Source: Chara braunii (taxonomy: Eukaryota; Streptophyta; Charophyceae; Charales; Characeae). Taken from it: 25,070 nt of DNA. Position numbers and translations under genes: made by a program. The DNA is taken from positions 773,053-798,122 of the forward strand of contig BFEA01000480.1 in the NCBI GenBank assembly GCA_003427395.1, in the 5' to 3' direction. Shown piece after piece: positions 1 through 8,804 of the stretch; the first letter of the stretch is position 1, and every line of letters starts with the position of its first letter. Under the pieces are notes generated by a model. It saw nothing but the letters and a program-made list of their open reading frames with translations, made no database searches and was not told where the DNA came from.

Positions 1-34
<34 letters not shown>
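1..34. repeat. (TG)17 microsatellite
   Basis: Uninterrupted TG dinucleotides open the window, so the true array may extend to the left. A G-rich stretch follows. Confidence 0.97.
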
Positions 35-35
<1 letters not shown>

Positions 36-70
36 TTGGGTGGGGGTTGGGGGGGCGACCCATCCCCCAC

Positions 71-98
<28 letters not shown>
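71..98. repeat. (CAAT)7 microsatellite
   Basis: Seven perfect CAAT tetramers, followed by an A-rich stretch. The remaining sequence up to about 250 is A/T-rich and contains only the stem-loop at 193-229. Confidence 0.95.
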
Positions 99-101
<3 letters not shown>

Positions 102-192
102 AAAAATTAAAAAAAAATCTATCTGTTTTGAGTCTGGTTTTGTTTTTGATTTTTTAAAATAATTTTAATGCTAAAAAAATAAAAATAAAAAT

Positions 193-229
193 ATGGGGAT
201 GTAGAGAGCAAAAAAATCTACATCCCCAT
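193..229. other. Strong inverted repeat / stem-loop
   Basis: ATGGGGATGTAGA (193-205) and its exact reverse complement (217-229) flank an 11-nt A-rich loop. The outer flanks are A-rich on the left and T-rich on the right, so the stem can extend further with bulges. It could be a fold-back repeat, a transcript terminator-like structure or a short hairpin RNA. Nothing around it decides between these. Confidence 0.7.
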
Positions 230-299
230 TTTATTTTTATTTTTTTTACTTATGTTTTGCCTGCAAAAACAAAATCCACGGGCCGAGTTGTACCACTTT

Positions 300-385
300 C
301 AACTCGGTTCAACGGGGAGTTGAAACGAGAGTTGAACGGGAGTCGAACCGTTCAACTCAAAACCCCCGTTGAATCCGATTTCGGA
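300..385. repeat. Cluster of GTTGAA/TTCAAC short inverted repeats
   Basis: The words GTTCAAC, GTTGAAC, GAGTTGAA and TTCAACTC occur repeatedly in both orientations over about 85 bp, so several alternative small hairpins are possible. The function is unknown. It overlaps the end of the acidic reading frame on the minus strand. Confidence 0.55.
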
Positions 386-576
386 CACATAGCTCAACGG
401 TCGAATGTCCAATTCCTCCTCGTTGTCTTCGTCGCCGTCAAGAACGGCCTCATCCACATAGCATTCTTCACCCCCGCCAGCATCGCAATCCACGTACGTG
501 TCATCCCCTCCGACGTGTGACCTCCATCGCCGACCAGTCGTCAACTTCCCACCGTCCATCAATTGCATCATTATGC

Positions 577-581
577 GTCAC
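577..581. repeat. Target-site duplication GTCAC (one side)
   Basis: GTCAC immediately abuts the TGTAG end of the repeat at 582. The same five bases abut the other end of the element at 10996. Five-base duplications are typical of Ty3/gypsy integrases. Confidence 0.85.
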
Positions 582-850
582 TGTAGCGGATCCACCAGGT
601 GTGGTGCTCTGCTAGTGATAGAGATGGAGATGGAGGATGAAGGGGGGAGCAAGATGCACAACGCAGCTCCCCACGCAAGACTCCAGCGCACGTACTCCAA
701 AATGTGCAAGTGTAGAATGAGCCCGAAAACAGACAACTGTTGGGGTATACCCCAGCGAACTGACGGGACTGGACTGCCCCCGAATAGAACACAGGCCTGT
801 GAGAACAGGCCAAGGGGCTGGTCTCACAGGCCAACCAGAGGTCCGCTACA
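582..850 (-). repeat. 3' LTR (269 bp)
   Basis: A direct repeat of 10675-10995. It begins TGTAGCGGATCC and ends GGTCCGCTACA, so its tips are also short inverted repeats. By eye it differs from the other LTR at about nine positions, all transitions, and lacks a 52-bp block. Inside are a GGCCTGTGAGA / TCTCACAGGCC hairpin (794-804 and 822-832) and a 14-bp palindrome centred on GTATAC (741-754). Confidence 0.9.
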
Positions 851-1042
851 CGATCCTCGGCCTGTGATGGATCGCCTAGATGCAAACACGCTTCCGCATA
901 GAAGCGGAACTCTACCAAAGAAAAAGAAAACCTGAGTAGTCTAGGATGCGGAGCAAGCTCCATGCTGAGTCCATGCGATGCAACCTAGGATAAAAAATGT
1001 CACAAAACAGCAATGTCACAGCTAACAGCCTAAGTGAAAGCA
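851..1042 (-). other. Post-pol non-coding segment next to the 3' LTR
   Basis: This segment lies between the 3' LTR and the tandem repeats at 1045. A polypurine tract is expected directly upstream of a 3' LTR on the sense (minus) strand, but the adjoining bases read GGCCGAGGATCG, which is only weakly purine-rich. A small hairpin (TTCCGC ... GCGGAA, about 891-907) is present. I see no coding signal. Confidence 0.5.
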
Positions 1043-1044
1043 AA

Positions 1045-1116
1045 AGCAACTAACTAGCATACATGTCCTAGGAAAGTAGAAGCAACTAACTAGCATACAT
1101 GTCCTAGGAAAGCAGA
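1045..1116. repeat. 36-bp tandem duplication
   Basis: Two copies (1045-1080 and 1081-1116) of a unit that starts AGCAACTAACTAGCATACAT and then reads GTCCTAGGAAAG. A looser 86-bp duplication follows: TCCTAGAA ... GTAGCCTCAGTCTG occurs near 1134-1168 and again near 1221-1254. Both lie in the 3' part of the retroelement. Confidence 0.85.
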
Positions 1117-1971
1117 AAGTAAGTGACAACTAGATCCTAGAATGTTGGAGGCCGTAGCCTCAGTCTGGGAACAGCTGACTAGTGTATAAGTCCTAAGAAC
1201 AACAAAAGCAGAACAACTAAATCCTAGAAATGTCAGTGGCAGTAGCCTCAGTCTGAGAGGAACAAAGCAACAACAAGTCAACCATATGTCACAGGGGAAG
1301 TGTGTCGCAAACCAAAGGGTGAGATGGTCTCTGAGGGTGGCGAATGCAGCCTAGGGGTCGAAAACTCCTAAGGGCATCCACACATAGATAACAGGGAGAC
1401 ACATGTCATCAGGCTCAATGAGGGTAGGGAACTGGGAGCGAACAGAACCAATGACCCTAACAGATAGACCATCAAGGCGGGTAATGCTCGATTAAGGAGT
1501 AACCGCTATGAAGGGTCGACCATGCAAGGGAACAAGGGAGCTTGTATACTGGGCGCACCTAGATGAAGCATACGGGGCTGCCTAACTAGGGCGTGAGGGC
1601 CGGCAGAGGGTAGAAAGATGATGGGTAAGGGAATCATGCAAATGACTCCTAAAGTGAGGGAAGTCGGAGCTAGATCCGTAAGATGGGAAGCCAGGGCAAG
1701 GCTACGGTCTCGATGCCTATGCGTATACCAAGGGAGAGCCCAACTCAGAGGAACCCGGCTAAAGGGAGACCATCATGCGACACAAGCAGGGTACTGTACA
1801 GGGTAAAGTGGTAAGAGAGTGATGACGTCTGAAGTAGGCAGAGCTGATCGTGACGAAGTCCATGAAGCTGCCGATGACGTCCACGATGAGAAGTCCGGAA
1901 TGCCGTCGAGAAAGAGCCGCAACGTCGACGAGCTGAAGTAGCAAAACAAGAGTGGGTGGAGTACATAGAAG
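1090..1971 (-). pseudogene. Candidate decayed post-pol reading frame
   Basis: This segment is downstream of pol and in the same frame. From 1971 to 1093 the frame is interrupted six times, at 1759-1761, 1717-1719, 1702-1704, 1582-1584 and 1351-1353 (TAG) and at 1492-1494 (TAA). None is TGA, and every one is a single C-to-T step from a glutamine codon. Between the stops the translation looks protein-like, especially about 1270-1530, where segments such as RPFIAVTP, RLDGLSVRVIGSV and LPVIYVWMPLGVFDP are read. I recognise no domain. Cysteine- and leucine-rich, repeat-derived sequence follows from 1280 down. The other minus-strand frames are also fairly open between 1500 and 2020, so the coding status is uncertain. 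Possible explanations are an additional or envelope-position ORF, captured host sequence, or chance. Confidence 0.35.
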
Positions 1972-1998
1972 TCAAAGACGTGGGAAGGTAGGTCATAG

Positions 1999-2901
1999 TC
2001 AATCGTCGTATCGAGCAGGACAACGACGAGTGCGCTGTGGACGCTCAGAACCATCGGTCTGCTGCTGTAGTTCTGCCTCGGATGGAGCAGACTCGACTTC
2101 AGCAGTCTCCTCAACCTCGGGAGAAGGAGGAGGGTCAGTGGGCTGAGGATGAGCAGTGATCTCAGCACGACGAGCACGGTCATAGGCACGCACCAACATG
2201 CGAGCGTGCTGCAAGTGCTCGAGGGACTCCCAGGTGGCCTCCTCATCAGGGTCACCCTTTCAACGTACGAGATACTCGATGTGGGGAGAGTTGTCATCGG
2301 TGACTCGGCGACCAATGATGTCTGAAACGAGGAACTCCTCGTGGCCGTCCACCATGAGGGGCGGAGGGCGCTCGTATGGTCGTCCAGCGAAACGCTCAGA
2401 CGGTCTGCGATAAAGACGCAGTAACGAGACGTGGTAGACATCGTGCACACGGGCCTGGCGTAGGTAGTCGGACAGCTTCACACAGAAGCTGACCGGGCTA
2501 GAAGCCGTATCAGAACCGACGGCCTGGAGAATGCGGCATGGGCCAAAGAAGCGACGCCGAAACTTGTGAAGCGTGTCCGCTTCGAACTGTAAGTGGCGGG
2601 CGTCGATAAACACATCATCACCGACTTTGAATGGGTGATCCATCCTCGATCGGTTCGCACGTGCTGCCATGCGGATCTGGGAAGCGGCTATGTGCTCATG
2701 TGCGGTCTTCATGATCGACGTCATGTGTGCAACCCAATCATCCAGCGCGGGACAACTCGTGTCGGGGTGCATCTGTGACGATCGAAGGAAGTCCGCGGGA
2801 ACACGAGGGTGATAGCCGAGGTCGCAATAGTAAGGCAACATCCCCGTGGCTGGCGAGATGGCGTGGTTGTAGGTTATCTCCATGTGGGCAAGATGGAGAT
2901 C
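1999..2901 (-). pseudogene. pol: Integrase C-terminus and chromodomain (pol, 3' end)
   Basis: In the same frame as the integrase core. It begins in the AxYN-type segment that follows the integrase core (ITYNHAI), passes through the GPY-like region (RRFFGPCRIL ... VYHVSLLRLY) and ends in a chromodomain: FLVSDIIGRR, then EYLVR, a stop, and KGDPDEEATWESL. The TGA at 2260-2262 replaces the tryptophan that is nearly invariant in chromodomains (LVRW-KG), a one-base G-to-A change. A basic tail (RTRRCPARYDD) precedes the probable authentic stop at 1999-2001. In chromoviruses this domain steers integration toward particular chromatin marks. Confidence 0.88.
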
Positions 2902-3819
2902 TCACTGCTGGTCGTCACGAACAATCTTTCGGAGAATATCTCCGAGAGTCCTGATCGTGATCTCGGTCTGACCATCAGTCTGAGGATGGTAAGACGAGGA
3001 GAAGCGGAGTTGAGTGTCGTACACCTCGTGGAGCCGTCGTCAGAATCGGCTGGTAAAGCGCGGGTCACGGTCAGATATGATGCTTAGAGGTAAGCCGTGG
3101 TCACGCACGACTCGGTCAAACACGATGTCGGCGACCTCACGTGCACTGATGGCATAGCGGCACGGAACAAAGCGTGCACACTTCGTGAAGCGGTCGACGA
3201 CGGCCAGAATAGCATCATGACCGCGAGGGGTCGGAGGACAAAGAGGACCGATAAAGTCCATCGAGATGGACTGCCAACGAACCTCAGGGATAGGAAGAGG
3301 CTGGAGCAAACCATAAGGCAAGTGGTTCACATTGTTCACCTCCTGACAGGTGGGACACTCTGCGACGTAGTCCTTCACAAAGTCTTTGCGCTTCGGCCAG
3401 ACGTACAGGCGGCTCACACGAGCCAACGTCTTATGGAAGCCCATATGACCGGCGGCTGCCTGGTCATGGAACTCTGCTACTGCTCGGACACGTAGCTGTC
3501 CAGTGGAGGAAACGCAAATACGGGGCTCTCTGGTGCCCTGTGAACCGTGCCAGTACACAAAACCGTTGTCCCCGAGAGAGTAGTTCGGGATGGTCTTACC
3601 ACTCCGAAGGGTCGCGTGGATATCGCGATAGTCGGGGCAGTGGCGGTACTGAGTGCGAAACTCGTCGATCACCGAGTGGTGGACAGTGGTGACCGAGATG
3701 GAAGAGAGCTGGATGTGCTCTTGATCGTGGTCAGGGCGCCGGGATAAGGCATCTGCGACCCGATTAGTCTCACCCTTGATGTGCTCAGTGGTGAAACTAA
3801 ACTCAGATAGGTCGTGCCA
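2902..3819 (-). pseudogene. pol: Integrase zinc-binding domain and catalytic core (pol)
   Basis: After the tether segment that follows RNase H (VADALSRRPD) come an HHCC zinc-binding module (H in EFHDQAAAGHMGFHK, then CPTC) and the DDE core. The catalytic aspartates are visible in SMDFIGPL and ISDRDPRF, and the glutamate in HPQTDGQTE. The domain would catalyse 3' processing and strand transfer of the cDNA. Two stops break it: TGA at 3040-3042, between DPRFTSRF and RRLHEVYDTQLRF, and TGA at 2902-2904, between RDDQQ and DLHLAHM. Both sit where related integrases carry tryptophan, so each is one G-to-A transition. The flanking frame is continuous, with no indels. Confidence 0.92.
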
Positions 3820-4449
3820 CTAGCGAGCCTGTCGAGGAGTGAGCTTCGGTTTTGTCAGAAAAGCCTGGACAACAGAGTTGTCCGTACGCACCGTGAACGG
3901 TGCCCCGTGCAGGTAGTGACGTCAGTGGCGAGCGGCATAAACTACTGCGAGAACCTTACGTTCATCAGCAGTGTAGTTTATCTCGGCGGGCAGGAGCTGA
4001 CGGGAGTAGAAGGCTATCGGACAATCACCTGAGCGAGACTCGACAGTGCCGTCCTCGGCGATGGTAGGAGAATAGTCAATAGAAGGCTCGTTAGTAGCTG
4101 GACGAGTAGGCGTCAGTCGGGAAGCAGTGGCAGGGGTAGGTGGTGGGAAGCGAGGGATACGAGAATGAGAGGAATCAGGAGAGGAGGAGAAGACCTGGGA
4201 AAGCACTGCTCCTACAGCAAAGTCTGACGCATCGGTGGTAAGGATAAAAGGGCGATCAAAATCGGGTAGGTGAAGAACCGGTACGCATGTCACCGCCTTC
4301 TTGAGGGCGCGGAAGGCGTCTTCGTGGAGGGGTGTCCAAGCCCAGGGTGGGTTCTTCCGGAGGAGGGTGGAGGTAAGGACGTAGGAATACCTAGCGTATC
4401 CCCGGATGAAATTACTATAGTAGCTGGTCAGGCCTAGGAAGCTGCGAAG
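3820..4449 (-). pseudogene. pol: RT thumb/connection and RNase H domain (pol)
   Basis: The frame continues from RT through FLGLTSYYSNFIRGY and an RNase H domain whose first acidic motif is TTDASDFAVGAVLSQ. The later motifs read CPIAFYSRQLLPAEINYTADERKVLAVVYAARH and VRTDNSVVQAF. RNase H degrades the RNA strand of the RNA-DNA hybrid during replication. About 55 Ser/Pro/Thr-rich residues (roughly 4050-4215) separate GAVLSQ from CPIAFYSR, where most Ty3/gypsy elements have only a few residues. Stops are TGA at 3922-3924, in place of the tryptophan of RH-W-RHYLHG, and TAG at 3820-3822, after TPRQAR. Confidence 0.9.
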
Positions 4450-5481
4450 CTACTTGGCGGATGTGGGAGCGGGCCACTCCGCAATAGCAGTGATCTTCGC
4501 GTCGTCCATGTGGAGACCCTGGTCAGACACGTAGTGTCGTAAGAAATCCACTTTGTGTTGGGCAAAGCGGCACTGACACTTGCTCAGCTTGGCGTAGAAG
4601 CCATATTTGCGCAAGCGGTCAAAGACGTCGCGGAGGTGTCTGAGGTGCTCCTCAAGGGTACGACTGTAGACCAGGATATCGTCGAGGTAGACGAGAACGT
4701 ACTGCTCTAGGATGTTCCTGACGATGTAGTTCGTCGCCCTCTGGAAGGTAGCGGGTGCATTGGTGAGGCCGAATGGCATCACCGTAAACTCGTAGTGGCC
4801 GAAGCGCGATCGGAACGCTGTCTTCGGCTGGTCGGCTGCAGCGACGCGGATCTGATGGTAACCGCTACGAAGATCAATCTTCGTAAAGAAGCGGTTGCCC
4901 GCTAGGCGGTCGAACAGCTCATCGGAACGAGGCGTGGGGTAGCTNTTCTTAACCGTGTAGCGGTTGAGACCACGATAGTCGATGCAGAGACGGAGAGTTC
5001 CATCCGCTTTGCGAGCAAAGAGGACGGGTGCACCCCACAGGGAGTTGTTGGGTTTAATGAAATCCAGTCTCAGGAGCTCCTCAAGCGAACGTTTGAGTTC
5101 GGTGGCCTCGGGGACCGAGAGTCTGTAGGGTGCCTGGTGGTGAACACGATAGTCAGGCACAAGCTGAATGGAGTGCTCAACGTCACGCATCAGTGGGATG
5201 CCGGCGTACGAGAACGACGATGGGAAAACGTCGTGGTACTCTCGAATGAGGTCACAAACTGCGGGTTCCAGGTTAGCCGTATATCGTGCGAGTTCCTCAG
5301 CGTCAGCGTCAGCGCGGGACGGCGGGGTGGACTCAACAGACGGCGGAGGGACGGAAGTAGAGATGGGCGCCATGGAGATAGAAGGAGGATCTGGCTCCAG
5401 AGGGATGAGCTCGGCGTCGGGACAGGGTGGATCATAGTGTAAGAGATCCGTCACGTTCACCATAAAGAAGGTAACGTCGTC
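4450..5481 (-). pseudogene. pol: Reverse transcriptase domain (pol)
   Basis: A roughly 337-codon open stretch from the first Met (5463). After a Pro/Ser/Asp-rich linker (residues 1-60) it carries the RT motifs in order: [12 protein letters not shown] (160-171), TKIDLRSGYHQIR (194-206), VMPFGLTNAPATFQ (228-241), and the catalytic box VYLDDILVYS, whose YLDD is at residues 259-262. The enzyme would copy the genomic RNA into cDNA. The undetermined base at 4945 makes residue 173 ambiguous (Lys or Asn; Asn is usual in the VKNxYP motif). The frame ends at TAG 4450-4452, in the position of the conserved Gln before LRSFLGL, which is one C-to-T step. It starts after TAG at 5482-5484. The Met is not a real start, because pol is one long frame. 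Confidence 0.95.
4945..4945. other. Undetermined base (N)
   Basis: The only ambiguous base in the window. It lies at the third codon position within the RT domain and points to unresolved or polymorphic copies in the assembly. Confidence 0.99.
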
Positions 5482-6380
5482 CTATCGGATGAAGTGGGCG
5501 AACTGCCGAGGCGAAGTGACAGTGATAGAAGGAGATGGTGTGGGCACGGAAGACTCCGGGGGAGTAGGATCGGGGCATGGTGTCGCAGTGGTACCTATGA
5601 AAGGTACGCGATACGTCTGTCCTCACTTCGTTTTAAGAACGAGAGTATTGGTCGCCCAATCGGCCTCGGTGCTGCGGAACCGACGATACCACGGAGTGCC
5701 GAGAATGAAGTCGTACCCCGTCTCCATCACATTGAAATGTGCAGAGGAGCGGTGGCGACGAGACGTCGGGGGACGATTAGTCGGCTCGAGGGTGAGGAAG
5801 AAAGGGAGGTCGGTGACTTTCTGATCGAAGAAGCGCTGGGTCTTGTCATCTCCTAGGGTGACGGAGATGGGAGTCGGAGACCCGGTCGTAGGTAAGCGGG
5901 CTTCTTTCACCACACGGGGATGAATGAAGTCGCCCTGAGAACCGGAATCCCACAACACTGAGTACACCCTCGTGGAGGTCCCCAGTCGTACTGGGATGAT
6001 CGGGAGGGTGCGATCAGGGTCAGAGAGGATGGTGAGAAGGCGACGCATGGCAGCGACATGGAGGGTGAGTCGCTCCTGACGAGCCTGGAGCATGCTCAAG
6101 TCCAGAAGAGAGGACACAACCTCCTCGCGAGTTGCAATCTGCTCGCTGCAACGGGTTGAGCGAATGGCTCGACGCGTTGGTAGTCGAGGTGGGGAAGGAG
6201 GGGAGACGGTGGTCTGTGGAGGCGCAGACGGTACTGCGACAGAGGGCTGAGTACACTCTGTCGAGTCCTGCGATACCTCAACTCCAGTAGCGAGAGGGGC
6301 AAACCGCGACGGAGATGTCCGGAAGCCCACTACTGAGGGGGGCGCAGGTGTACACTGCACCGTGGCTAGGAGGCGCCGCG
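5482..6380 (-). pseudogene. pol: Aspartic protease domain (start of pol)
   Basis: This frame (the same as RT) becomes protein-like at about 6380 and carries a retropepsin-type active site, VLWDSGSQGDFI, with the catalytic DSG codons at about 5941-5949. The downstream flap/C-terminal motif is ILGTPWYRRF, close to 5650. The upstream linker is Thr/Ser/Pro-rich, with a charged segment, IATREEVVSSLLDL. The protease would cleave the Gag-Pol polyprotein. TGA at 5623-5625 (compatible with a CGA codon) and TAG at 5482-5484 (compatible with CAG) break the link to RT. The frame differs by one base from the zinc-knuckle frame upstream, so a shift is needed around 6340-6400. Confidence 0.85.
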
Positions 6381-6640
6381 CGGATGCGAGGCGCCGGGGG
6401 GAACTGAGCACGACGCTGGCGGGAAAGGTCAGCGTAGTGGCGGTCAAGGGCGGTGGTGTAAGGGCACCGCGAGAAGGTATGACCGTCCTGACGGCATCGC
6501 AAACATCCACGTCGACCCAAAATAGCCGCGCGCTCCTCAGCGGAAAGGACACCGCGAGGAGGGACAAAGCCCTGAGGGAGGTCCTGTTGAGGGACCTCGG
6601 GGGGCGACGCGCCAGCGTGCCCGGGAAAGGGTGGCGAGGA
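6278..6640 (-). pseudogene. gag: Gag nucleocapsid region with CCHC zinc knuckle
   Basis: In a frame displaced by one base from the capsid frame, the translation contains CLRCRQDGHTFSRC at 6464-6505, a perfect C-x2-C-x4-H-x4-C knuckle. It follows a segment rich in Pro/Gln/Gly with the conserved-looking LSAEERAAIL. Retrotransposon nucleocapsids use this knuckle to bind and package genomic RNA. The capsid frame is still sensible at MAERLQLIL (about 6640-6665), so the frame change lies in the roughly 40 bp between. The frame ends at TAG/TGA-type stops near 6278, after the likely second frame change toward protease. Confidence 0.85.
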
Positions 6641-6851
6641 TGAGCTGGAGGCGCTCAGCCATAGAGAGAGTAGGGTCCTCCAGTCGGTGTTGGACGGCCA
6701 TGCCAAGGTCGAGATCGTCGCTATGGTCACCCTCTGGCGACAGCGGGGCACCAGCGTCCTGCTCACCATACTCGAGCGCACTGAAGCGGCGCGAGAAGTG
6801 GCGGCCCTGCTGCGCGGAACGGCGGGGGCGACCCCGGAAAGGGGAACGGCG

Positions 6852-7868
6852 CTAGAAAGTGCCGTGAGAGGAGGAGGAGGCATAACCAGTACGCTGTGGC
6901 TGGGAGGAGGAGGCGGGGTGAAGACGGGCCCACATCCGCTGATGGTCCCTGGCAGCCTCGTAAACCTGCGGGGCCGATGTGAACTCGTACCGCCATAGCT
7001 CGAAGCGGTACTCGAGCAGAAGGCTGGCCAAGAAACGATCGATAAGGGCCGCCTTGGGGAGGAACGCCATGTCACAAATGAGGCGGGCGTCCTGAAAGAC
7101 CTGGATGTGGCGATCCAGGCCGACAGCACCACCAGAGCCGGACCAGCGTGTAGTGACGACACGCTCGAAGGCGTCAGTCACGTCATATCGGGCTCCGAAG
7201 CGATCCTCGAGGAACGCCTGAAAATCCATGAAGGTCGGAGTCTGACTCGCACGAACGGAGTAAGCGTAGAAATCCTCCCAGGCGTCGGAAGGACCGCCAC
7301 GCAGGCGCGTGGAGAGGTGAGACACCCACGTGTCGGGTGCAACACCCATGAGCTGGAGCGTGCGGGTGGCAGACTGTAGCCACTGAGACACGCGTATGCC
7401 TGTATCGTCATACAAGGCAATGTCCGTCAAGCGGACGAGTGGTGCACCACCGTTTTGGTGGCGAGGAGAACGGGAAGCAGGGGACTGCGCTACGGTTGAA
7501 TAAGTAGGCGCAGGTCCTGGAGGAGGAGGCGCAGCTGCCTGTACGCCCGGGCCGCATGGTGGAGCGGCAAGGGAAACAGCGGCAGGCTGCACGAGAGCTG
7601 CAGTAGAAGAGGTCGCAGCAACCGAGGGGATGGGGAGGAGGTAGGATGGGGATGGGTAGGGTGCAGGGCGAGGGAAGCGAGCCTGCATGGAAGGAAGAAT
7701 AAAGGAAGAAGGGGTTGCGTCGGAAGGCGCGGCCACCTGCGAGGGTGGGGGTGGCTGAAGGCGTGAGAGGGCGAGGTCGGTCCGCAGCTGGGCGATCTCG
7801 TCCTCGAGACCTCGAACGTAGGTCGAGCGAGGTGTGGCAGGGGGAGACGCACGAGCGACGCGAGGCAT
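6852..7868 (-). pseudogene. gag: Gag capsid region
   Basis: A 338-codon open stretch. Residues about 8-35 include a short heptad-like segment (YVRGLEDEIAQLRTDLALSRL), then a long Pro/Ala/Ser-rich region, and from about residue 150 a Ty3/gypsy Gag fold pattern (IRVSQWLQSATRTLQLMG, GGPSDAWEDFY, FMDFQAFLEDRFGARYDVTDAF). Gag assembles the virus-like particle. It is in frame with the 169-codon stretch upstream (8381), separated only by TGA-GGG. It ends at TAG 6852-6854, after which the same frame remains arginine-rich and Gag-like for over 60 codons, so the TAG is probably premature (CAG to TAG). Confidence 0.85.
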
Positions 7869-7871
7869 CCC

Positions 7872-8381
7872 TCAATGGGGAGAGCCAGATGGCGCTGCGG
7901 TCGTGCGAAGAGGAGGGAGAAGTGGGGCACCCGGAAAAGCCGCGACCATGGTAGCGGGTTGTGGTACCGTGACCGTAGTGACCGGGGTCTGGGCGGGTGC
8001 GCCCGTAGACTGAAGGAGGACCTGACTCGTGGCGGTCGTCGTGCTAGGGGCGTGGACGGTCACCAAGATGGCCGGGTCGGGGGCAGCGGAGGAGGAAGCT
8101 CCACCGTGGCCACCCTGTCGGACGACGGGGGACCCGGACTGGGAGCCACGAGATGGAGGACACGCAGCGTCCTGGAGTTGCTGCACGCCGGCGGCAAGGG
8201 TCGCCACTTGCGCCTGTAAGGGCGCGAGGGTCGCAAGTTGCGCCTGGATGGACGCAAGGAGGGAGGTGAGGAGGGTGTACAAATCCCCCTGGGGCTGGTG
8301 GCCCTGGTCCGTCGACACGAGTGTGGAGCCCTGTGCCGTGGTCGTCGCCGCGTCGGCGGCGTGTGACACACCGTCGGCCAT
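7872..8381 (-). pseudogene. gag: Gag N-terminal region
   Basis: ATG at 8379-8381 opens 169 codons ending in TGA at 7872-7874. The product has a Leu/Gln/Ala-rich helical segment (LLTSLLASIQAQLATLAPLQAQ, heptad-like) followed by Thr/Ala/Pro/Gly low-complexity sequence. TGA is followed in the same frame by GGG and the ATG at 7868, so this is probably the N-terminus of one Gag protein interrupted by a single nonsense codon (for example CGA to TGA), or a readthrough site. No upstream in-frame ATG looks better. Confidence 0.65.
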
Positions 8382-8565
8382 GGGAAGGTGACGGGCCGGA
8401 CTGGAGGGGGCCAGGAGAGGTCCGCGTGAGCGGAGGGCGTAGGGGGTGGTCCGTGGTAGAAAGAGGCGGACGGCGTTAGCAAGGCTAGCGCGGGCCCCAT
8501 CAAAGGGGGAGGGGTGGTTCGGGTCCTGGGTGTCCGAAGAGGAAGGGGAAGTAGGGGGGTTTTGA

Positions 8566-8632
8566 AGAACTCTAAACCCTAGAAAAACCCTAGGAAAACC
8601 CTAACTGAAGTTTAAGTGGTTAGGGTAGGGTA
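8566..8632. promoter_or_regulatory. Cluster of AAACCCTA (telo-box-like) motifs
   Basis: TAAACCCTAG, AAAACCCTAG and AAAACCCTAAC occur within 35 bp, followed by GGTTAGGGTAGGG. AAACCCTA boxes are known 5'-leader/promoter motifs of plant translation-related genes and also resemble plant telomere repeats. Here they lie about 200 bp upstream of the gag ATG. A regulatory role is inference. Confidence 0.45.
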
Positions 8633-8804
8633 CCGGTGACCTAATCAAAAAAATAAAATAGCAAGCATAGGAGGGGGGGGCGGGAGAAAAATAAATAAAA
8701 AGCGAGATTTTAAGAGAAAAACAAAAAAAAATAAATAATAAAAATAATTAAGAGAAGAAGTAAACAAAATGTGAAAAGAAAAATAATATTTATTTTTTTG
8801 AAAT

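Larger units (their letters stand above)
299..581 (-). pseudogene. 3' fragment of a reading frame split by the retrotransposon
   Basis: This is the far side of the insertion site from the fragment at 10996-11702. With the retrotransposon and one GTCAC copy left out, the minus-strand frame of that fragment continues for 24 codons here and meets TGA at 501-503. An overlapping frame (ATG at 569-571) stays open to 299 and encodes a very acidic stretch rich in Asp, Glu and Gly. Either frame could be the authentic C-terminus; a single-base change in the G run near 505-508 would connect them. I do not recognise the protein. The coding call is weak, while the physical continuity is well supported by the target duplication. 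Confidence 0.35.

Noticed and set aside
582-850. The 269-bp and 321-bp repeats as independent MITE or DNA transposons with TGTAGCGG tips
   Set aside because: Neither copy has its own flanking duplication, while GTCAC flanks the pair and gag-pol lies between them, so they are LTRs.
1773-2450. Minus-strand 225-codon frame overlapping the end of pol
   Set aside because: Its upstream half is out of frame with the clearly recognisable chromodomain, and its downstream half has no motif. I kept it only as a caveat to the post-pol frame.
8566-8632. Telomere repeat or chromosome end
   Set aside because: Only a few interrupted TTTAGGG-like units occur, inside a retroelement leader. It is not an array.
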